Position numbers and translations under genes: made by a program
Source: an uncultured bacterium
GTDB taxonomy: Bacteria; Vulcanimicrobiota; Xenobia; Xenobiales; Xenobiaceae
Assembly: GCA_934621605.1 (NCBI GenBank)
Contig: CAKTUZ010000036.1
Location: forward strand, 1-20,126
Direction of reading: 5' to 3'
Length of the DNA: 20,126 bases
Notes under the pieces: model-generated
Told to the model about the DNA's origin: nothing
What the model saw: only the letters and a program-made list of their open reading frames with translations
The model's database searches: none
Part shown: positions 15,523 to 20,126 of the stretch, one piece after another
Numbering within the stretch: the stretch's first letter is position 1
Layout of the letters: each line of letters opens with the position of its first letter

Positions 15523-18180
15523 ATGAGTTTTAAACAAGGTTTGACTGCGTCTCAGGTTGAGGCGAGTCGGAAAAAATACGGATCTAACGTATTAACGCAA
15601 ATTCCGCCGGATCCGTTATGGAAAAAGATCCTTGAAGGCTTCAAGGATCCCATGATCATTATCCTTTGCGTCGCTTTACTTATTCAGTTAGCGCTGTGGT
15701 TTATGAAACAGGCCGAGTGGTTTGAGCCTGTTGGCATTTTAGTAGCCATTATCATTGCTAATGGTGTGGCTTCTGTCAGCGAAAGTAAACAGGAAGGCAA
15801 AGCCTCAGCCTTAAAAGCTGAAGAAGAAGCTAAAGAAATGGCCAAAGTCATTCGTGACGGTCAGCTTAGCGAAATTCATGTCAGTGAAATCGTAGTTGGC
15901 GATATTGTTTTCCTGCAAGCCGGCGATAAGCTTCCTGCCGACGGTGAAATTGTTGAGGGCGAAGTTAAGGTTGATCAGGCTGCTTTGAACGGCGAGACCG
16001 AAGAAGCCACCAAGCGCCCCGTAGCTGACGAATCCGAGAAGGATTACAAGATCAAAGACTTACTGAATCTCCATTACGCTTATCGCGGCACTGTAGTTTG
16101 CGGCGGTGAAGCCCATATGGAAGTTAAGGTTGTTGGCGATAATACCCTTTTTGGCGAGTTGGCTTTGGAAGTTCAGGAAGATACCCGAGAAACTCCTTTG
16201 CAAGTCAAGCTCGGCAAGTTGGCTCAGCAAATCTCCACTTTCGGTTATATCGGTGCTATCGCCATCGTTTTGGGCATTCTGGCTAAAACTTTCATTTCCT
16301 GTAATCTTCCCCAGGGTGGCTATGCATGGATCAAGTTGCTTATCGACGCCATTACTGTAGCTGTTACCATTATCGTTTGTGCCGTTCCTGAAGGTTTGCC
16401 TATGCTTACCTCCATTTTGCTCTCTTTCCAGAGCTTAAAAATGGCTAAAGATAACGTTTTGGTCCGCAAAATCAACGGTTTGGAAACTGCCGGCAGTTTG
16501 AGCTTGCTTTTCAGTGATAAGACCGGAACTATTACCGAAGGGCGCCTTTCCGTAGTCGAAATGGCTACTGGAAATGTCGTTAAAACTTTCTCTTCTTTGA
16601 GCGAAGTTAATGTCGCTTTACGTACCGATATTGTTACTGGCGTCGGTATCAACAATAGTGCCTCCGCTAGCAATGGTAATGTTATTGGCGGTAACAGTAC
16701 CGACCGCGCTTTGATGGCTTACTTAATCGAAGCCCAAGAAGCTGAATCTCTCGATAAAGGCAGCGTGAAAGCTTTCAACGCTTTCGACTCCAATAAGAAA
16801 AGCTCCAGCGTAACCATTCATCGCGACGGCAAATTAGTAACTTTTGTAAAGGGTGCTCCGGAAAAAATTATTGCTCGCTGCACTCAATTTGTTGATGAAA
16901 ACGGCGCTGTACAGCCCTTCACCGATAAAGAAACCATTACTTCCTATATCGATACTCAAGCCGGACGCTCTATGCGTTTACTGGCTGTAGCTAAAGTTGA
17001 TGGCGAAAAAGATGATGAAAATCTCACTTTGTTGTGTGTTATCAGTATTCGCGACAATGTACGCCAAGAGGCTGTAGCTGCTATCAAAGAAGTGCAGAAT
17101 GCTGGCGTTCAGGTTGTTATGGTAACAGGCGACCGCAAAGAAACTGCTGTGGCTATCGCTAAAGAAGCCGGCTTGCTTACTAAGCCCGAACATGTAGCTT
17201 TAACTTCCGCCGAGATGGGTGAGAAGAGCGATGAAGAGCTTAAGAAGATCTTGCCTAACTTGCGCGTGATTGCTCGCGCTCTGCCTACCGACAAGAGCCG
17301 CTTGGTGCGTATTGCTCAAGAGCTCAATTTAGTTGTAGGTATGACCGGTGACGGCGTCAACGACTCTCCCGCTTTAAAGAAAGCTGACGTCGGTTTCGCT
17401 ATGGGTAGCGGTACTGAAGTAGCCAAAGAAGCTGGCGATATTACTATTTTGGATGACAACTTCTTGTCTATCGAAAAGGCCATTCTTTACGGCCGTACCA
17501 TGTTTAAGAGCATCCGTAAATTTCTCATCTTCCAGCTTACCGTAAATGTAGCGGCCGTACTCATTTGCTTCATCGGTCCGATGATGGGCGTACTCACTCG
17601 CTTCATCGGTCCGATGATGGATGAAAACGTGATGATGACCGTAATTCAGTTGCTCTTAGTCAACTTGGCTATGGACACTTTGGCAGCTATTGCTTTCGGT
17701 AGCGAACCTGCTTTGAAAGAGTATATGCAAGAGAAGCCTATTCCTCGTTCGGCTAGTATTGTCAGCAAGGATATGTTTATAGAAGTGCTTATCAGCGCAT
17801 TCTATATTACCGTTCTTTGCTTAGCGATCCGCTTCTGCCCGACAGTTTGGGATTGGTTCGGCTGCATCAATATTACCGCTCCCGATACTACCTATTTGAA
17901 GTCGGCTCTCTTTGCTACTTTCATGATGGCTATTACCTTCAATGGCTTTAATGCCAGAACTGAGCATATTAATACCTTCAAAGGTTTAGGTCTCAACCTC
18001 AACTTCTTGTTGGTTATGGGCGCTATTTTCATCATTCAGTTCCTCTTTGTTGAACTTGGCGGTGCGGCTTTGAGTGTTGAACCTCTTACTATGCAAACCT
18101 GGGCTGTGTGCTTTGGTTTAGCTTTCTTGGTTATTCCTATTGATATGATTCGCAAAGCTATTATGCATCATTGCAAATAA
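15523..18180 (+). CDS. P-type Ca2+-transporting ATPase, PMCA type (IIB)
   Basis: A membrane pump expected to export Ca2+ from the cytoplasm using ATP. I use the ATG at 15523 (885 residues), since MSFKQGLTASQVEASRKKYG is the usual N-terminus of this class and AGGAAGG lies 14 bases upstream. A GTG 66 bases earlier has no ribosome binding site. Key sites: actuator loop LNGET (usually TGES), CAVPEGLP in M4 (Pro289), phosphorylated Asp332 in SDKTGTIT, nucleotide-domain KGAPEK (Lys443), VTGDRKETA, and TGDGVNDSPAL (Asp610, Asp614). The M6 motif NLAMDTLAA matches PMCA-like Ca2+ pumps. The C-terminal four-helix part is complete. A 33-bp direct duplication adds 11 residues in the M5-M6 region. The gene is divergent from the TerD-vWA operon and followed by terD. 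Substrate Ca2+ is inferred from class; Mn2+ cannot be excluded. Confidence 0.94.
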   Translation: MSFKQGLTASQVEASRKKYGSNVLTQIPPDPLWKKILEGFKDPMIIILCVALLIQLALWFMKQAEWFEPVGILVAIIIANGVASVSESKQEGKASALKAEEEAKEMAKVIRDGQLSEIHVSEIVVGDIVFLQAGDKLPADGEIVEGEVKVDQAALNGETEEATKRPVADESEKDYKIKDLLNLHYAYRGTVVCGGEAHMEVKVVGDNTLFGELALEVQEDTRETPLQVKLGKLAQQISTFGYIGAIAIVLGILAKTFISCNLPQGGYAWIKLLIDAITVAVTIIVCAVPEGLPMLTSILLSFQSLKMAKDNVLVRKINGLETAGSLSLLFSDKTGTITEGRLSVVEMATGNVVKTFSSLSEVNVALRTDIVTGVGINNSASASNGNVIGGNSTDRALMAYLIEAQEAESLDKGSVKAFNAFDSNKKSSSVTIHRDGKLVTFVKGAPEKIIARCTQFVDENGAVQPFTDKETITSYIDTQAGRSMRLLAVAKVDGEKDDENLTLLCVISIRDNVRQEAVAAIKEVQNAGVQVVMVTGDRKETAVAIAKEAGLLTKPEHVALTSAEMGEKSDEELKKILPNLRVIARALPTDKSRLVRIAQELNLVVGMTGDGVNDSPALKKADVGFAMGSGTEVAKEAGDITILDDNFLSIEKAILYGRTMFKSIRKFLIFQLTVNVAAVLICFIGPMMGVLTRFIGPMMDENVMMTVIQLLLVNLAMDTLAAIAFGSEPALKEYMQEKPIPRSASIVSKDMFIEVLISAFYITVLCLAIRFCPTVWDWFGCINITAPDTTYLKSALFATFMMAITFNGFNARTEHINTFKGLGLNLNFLLVMGAIFIIQFLFVELGGAALSVEPLTMQTWAVCFGLAFLVIPIDMIRKAIMHHCK
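17567..17620 (+). repeat. 33-bp-spaced direct duplication in the Ca2+ ATPase gene
   Basis: The 21-base sequence GCTTCATCGGTCCGATGATG plus G occurs at 17567-17587 and again at 17600-17620. The reading frame is kept, so FIGPMM appears twice, 11 residues apart. Related pumps have one such GP segment at the M5-M6 loop, so this looks like an 11-codon insertion. Confidence 0.85.
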
Positions 18181-18238
18181 TAAATATTAGCTCGATACCA
18201 GCGGAAGTTGTCTACTTCTTAGGTTAGGGTTGTTTACT

Positions 18239-18279
18239 AAAAGGCTGCTCTCACTTGTAAAAGTGGAACAGCCTTTTTT
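18239..18279 (+). terminator. Rho-independent terminator of the Ca2+ ATPase gene
   Basis: AAAAGGCTG (18239-18247) pairs with CAGCCTTTT (from 18269), with further pairing CACTT/AAGTG inside, and six T end the stem. It lies about 60 bases after the stop codon, so terD is expected to have its own promoter. Confidence 0.85.
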
Positions 18280-18472
18280 GGTACATTATATTTTTTTCCT
18301 AACTTTTATACTGATTTTTTGATAATAAAAGAAGGGAGGTGACTTCGAATAACGAAAACGCACCCCATTCAGTTCTTGTTCCTAAATACATTCTCTGCTG
18401 CAGTTTTTGGGGCTGTTTTGCTCAAGAAGAAGCGGTGAGAAATTAAGGTCAAAGTTAGAGGAGGACTTAACC
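18280..18472 (+). promoter_or_regulatory. Leader and presumed promoter region of terD
   Basis: A TATACT at 18307-18312 could be a -10 box, but no -35 is evident. A near-perfect Shine-Dalgarno sequence GGGAGGTGA at 18334-18342 is not followed by any ATG, GTG or TTG at usable distance. The true terD ribosome binding site is GAGGAGG, ending nine bases before the ATG at 18473. An in-frame TTG at 18407 lacks a ribosome binding site and was not used as start. Confidence 0.45.
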
Positions 18473-19054
18473 ATGGCAGTTAGTTTGCGTAAAGGTGAAA
18501 GAGTCAGTTTAGCTAAAGTTAGCCCCGGTTTAAAAAAGGTTCGCGTTGGTCTCGGTTGGGATACCAATAAATATGACGGCGGATACGACTTTGACTTGGA
18601 CGCTGCCGCTTTCTTGACCGGCGCTAATGGTAAAGTCACTACTGAAACCGACTTTGTTTTTTACAATAACAAACTCCACCCCTCCGGCTCTGTCGAGCAC
18701 ATGGGTGACAATAGAACCGGTGAGGGCGAAGGCGATGATGAAGAGATCGTTATCGATTTGGAGAAAGTTCCCCAGAATATTACTGGCATCTCTTTCACTG
18801 TTACTATTCATGAAGCCGACATTCGCGATCAGAATTTTGGTATGGTTTCCAATGCTTATGTTCGTATCATTGATGATATGAATAATACTGAAGTTGCCCG
18901 TTACGATCTGGGTGAAGATTTCAGCTGCCAAACTGCCGTAGTGGTAGCTGAACTTTATCGCAAAGATGGTGAGTGGCGCTTCAGAGCTATCGGTGACGGC
19001 TTCAGCGGAGGTTTGGCTGCTCTGTGTGCCAACTTTGGTATTGATGCCGCCTAG
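18473..19054 (+). CDS. terD: TerD family stress protein (canonical)
   Basis: A 193-residue single-domain cytoplasmic protein close to the TerD/TerE consensus: VSLRKGERVSLAK at the N-terminus, VGLGWDTN, DFDLDAAAFLTG (Asp39, 41, 43), FVFYNN, HMGDNRTGEGEGDDE (Asp79 to Glu90), FTVTIHEAD, NFGMVSNAYVRI, and FRAIGDGFSGGLAALCANFG at the end. The acidic clusters are those that bind Ca2+ in characterised TerD. The ATG at 18473 has a strong GAGGAGG site. The codons look more optimised than those of the minus-strand ter genes (many GGT, GCT, CGT, ATC), which suggests high expression. It follows the Ca2+ ATPase on the same strand but after a terminator. Other members of a classic ter operon (terC, terB) are not in the window. 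Symbol terD is by family; terE is equally compatible. Confidence 0.95.
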   Translation: MAVSLRKGERVSLAKVSPGLKKVRVGLGWDTNKYDGGYDFDLDAAAFLTGANGKVTTETDFVFYNNKLHPSGSVEHMGDNRTGEGEGDDEEIVIDLEKVPQNITGISFTVTIHEADIRDQNFGMVSNAYVRIIDDMNNTEVARYDLGEDFSCQTAVVVAELYRKDGEWRFRAIGDGFSGGLAALCANFGIDAA

Positions 19055-19091
19055 TTTTTATATAAAAACATTATAAGGCTCTTTTTGTATT

Positions 19092-19182
19092 GCGCCTGGT
19101 GTCATTTGTTAAATTGTCGACTTTAGTTGATCCCCCCTCGGCTACGTTGGCAGTGTGATGGCCCGGGCGCTTCCTTTTTTTT
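19092..19182 (+). terminator. Possible large-loop terminator or structured RNA after terD
   Basis: GCGCCTGG (19092-19099) can pair with CCGGGCGC (19163-19170) with one G-U, followed by TTCCTTTTTTTT. The loop of about 63 bases could hold smaller stems (TCGAC/GTTGA near 19118-19131) and a C-rich stretch. It could end the terD transcript or be the 3' end of a small RNA. The long loop makes the terminator call uncertain. Confidence 0.4.
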
Positions 19183-19378
19183 CTTGTTGTCTCATTGTAT
19201 GTTCTAAACAGGGATACTTCTGGTATAGAGACTATTTTTATTTTGCTTATTTGTAAGATAATAGTTTTTGTAGGTCTCTGTTTTATAAGGTAAGAGAGTT
19301 TAATATATTATATTTGTACGGTATATGTCTTTGGTGATTTGTTTATTCGCAGATATGACATTTTATTTTACAAAAAAT

Positions 19379-19402
19379 TACATTTTTTTTAATAAAAATG
19401 TA
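19379..19402. repeat. Perfect inverted repeat next to the promoter of the secreted protein gene
   Basis: TACATTTTT (19379-19387) and AAAAATGTA (19394-19402) are perfect inverted copies separated by six bases. The right arm ends where the -35 element of the TATAAT at 19426 would begin, so an operator is possible. Confidence 0.4.
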
Positions 19403-19425
19403 TGGCGTGCAATTTGAAATATGCG

Positions 19426-19431
19426 TATAAT
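19426..19431 (+). promoter_or_regulatory. Predicted -10 box of the secreted protein gene
   Basis: A perfect TATAAT 83 bp upstream of the ATG. At 17 bp distance the -35 position reads TGGCGT, a poor match. Transcription would begin near 19438, immediately ahead of a GGAGGAG. Confidence 0.6.
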
Positions 19432-19450
19432 GAAGGCGTGGAGGAGTTTC

Positions 19451-19501
19451 TTGGCAATCGAGCTCTGGGGGAGGAGCCTTAATATATTAGCGTATCTGTA
19501 A
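19451..19501 (+). CDS. Possible TTG-started leader peptide (16 codons)
   Basis: GGAGGAG (19440-19446) lies four bases before a TTG, which opens a frame reading MAIELWGRSLNILAYL and ending in TAA at 19499-19501. The stop is one base before the GGAGG of the next gene, so translation of the leader could affect initiation there. The spacing is slightly short, and TTG starts are rarer, so this may be chance. Confidence 0.35.
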   Translation: MAIELWGRSLNILAYL

Positions 19502-19514
19502 TGGAGGAAAGACT

Positions 19515-20126
19515 ATGAATTATCGTTATGGTATTCTAGCTACCGCTCTAGCTGTAGGTCTATTCGCTGTTCCCGCTACCGCCGGTGTTACTGATGTTAC
19601 CGGTGGAGGTGGTGTGAAAGTCAACACTACTGTTCGTAATCATATTAATGATGTTAACACCTACAAGACCAACGAGGTGCACAGGGCTGATATTAGAAAA
19701 AATGGTGGCACTGTAGACAAGAGTAGTGTTAAGTACCAATACAAAGGGGTGTTGAACTATACTGATCTGTATGGTGATGGTACTCACAATAGGTATAATT
19801 TTACCGGTGGTAACGGTTTTGTTTATACTTCTTCTAACCGAGGTGATGCTTACAGTAAAGTCTCTAACAGTCTGCGTAATTACGATTATACGTATCAGCA
19901 TGATGGCCGCACTAGTGGTCAATGGGCCATGACTGAGGGAGAGTTTAGGCATGCTTTACAGCTGAATGCTAATGATCGCAAGTATATGGGAAATTCTTAC
20001 AGCGAGAGTGAGAAATACCTTGGTGCAACAGGCAACATTAAAACGCATAATGAGACTAGTACCAAGCGTACCACAGATAAGTACACTGATTATAAGCATG
20101 TTGGTTCTTCTGATAAGTTAGATAGA
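19515..20126 (+). CDS. Secreted protein of unknown function, 5' part only
   Basis: The frame stays open for 204 codons from the ATG at 19515 to the window edge, so the C-terminus is missing. GGAGG eight bases ahead gives a strong start. Residues 1-23 form a clear Sec signal peptide: MNYRYG, a hydrophobic core ILATALAVGLFAVP, and the cleavage site ATA before Gly24. There is no lipobox Cys. The mature part is rich in Asn, Tyr, Thr, Lys, Gly and Asp, poor in hydrophobic residues and without Cys, as in many surface or outer-layer proteins. I do not recognise a family; no clear repeat unit is visible in the part present. It is the only gene in the window with an export signal, and its link to the ter locus, if any, is unknown. 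Confidence 0.85.
   Translation, partial: MNYRYGILATALAVGLFAVPATAGVTDVTGGGGVKVNTTVRNHINDVNTYKTNEVHRADIRKNGGTVDKSSVKYQYKGVLNYTDLYGDGTHNRYNFTGGNGFVYTSSNRGDAYSKVSNSLRNYDYTYQHDGRTSGQWAMTEGEFRHALQLNANDRKYMGNSYSESEKYLGATGNIKTHNETSTKRTTDKYTDYKHVGSSDKLDR

Larger units (their letters stand above)
19055..19514. other. AT-rich intergenic region before the secreted protein gene
   Basis: 460 bp with no convincing gene. It starts with a perfect 16-bp palindrome GTTTTTATATAAAAAC (19054-19069). A possible terminator (19092-19182), an AGAGAC/GTCTCT inverted repeat (19227-19232 and 19274-19279), a palindrome (19379-19402), a TATAAT (19426-19431) and a possible leader peptide (19451-19501) follow. Confidence 0.6.

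Noticed and set aside
18407..18472. TTG-started 22-residue extension of TerD
   Set aside because: No ribosome binding site, while GAGGAGG precedes the ATG at 18473 and MAVSLRKGE is the normal start.
19403..19418. Sigma-54-type promoter (TGGC with TTG at the right distance)
   Set aside because: The invariant C of the -12 GC is missing, and a perfect TATAAT lies just downstream.
19560..19952. 130-codon minus-strand reading frame
   Set aside because: It is antisense to the secreted protein gene, which has a signal peptide and a strong ribosome binding site.

Overview
The window looks like a chromosomal segment of a low-to-moderate GC, probably anaerobic bacterium. Strong GGAGG-type ribosome binding sites, an HslV with a short propeptide (Bacillota-like rather than proteobacterial), a one-piece tmRNA whose tag reads AEDNLALAA, the fumble-free PreTA pair, and a domain typical of ferredoxin-like proteins of anaerobes all fit a member of the Bacillota. 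A Negativicutes-type organism is my best guess, but this is inference and nothing here proves it.

Layout. Positions 1-282 hold no recognisable gene. hslV (283-810) and a large Sel1-repeat protein (869-3193) run on the plus strand and meet, at a bidirectional terminator, a minus-strand CoA-disulfide-reductase-like flavoprotein fused to a rhodanese domain (3287-5044). Next, also on the minus strand, is the preT-preA operon for NADH-dependent uracil/thymine reduction (5250-7727), with its own terminator. The tmRNA gene ssrA (7997-8353, plus strand) follows, with a promoter and a shared terminator.

From 8405 to 19054 the window is dominated by a TerD-centred stress locus. Seven minus-strand genes lie head to tail with gaps of 10-55 bp or a short overlap. 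In transcription order they are: TerD-like plus degenerate vWA; TerD-like with a basic tail; TerD-like plus vWA with an intact MIDAS motif; a protein with two different TerD domains joined by a repeat-bearing linker; a small Cys-containing protein matching the non-ferredoxin part of an anaerobe iron-sulfur family; a TetR/AcrR regulator; and a 91-residue membrane protein. Divergently transcribed is a PMCA-type Ca2+ P-type ATPase (15523-18180), followed by a canonical TerD (18473-19054). Six TerD-type domains in five proteins, two vWA domains and a Ca2+ pump in one 10.6-kb stretch suggest a calcium- or metal-linked envelope or stress system. No TerC, TerB or AAA+/MoxR gene is visible here.

The last gene (19515 to the window edge) is the start of a secreted, Asn/Tyr/Thr-rich protein of unknown function. 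It is preceded by a long AT-rich leader region with a clear -10 box and a possible TTG-started 16-codon leader peptide that ends one base before the gene's ribosome binding site.
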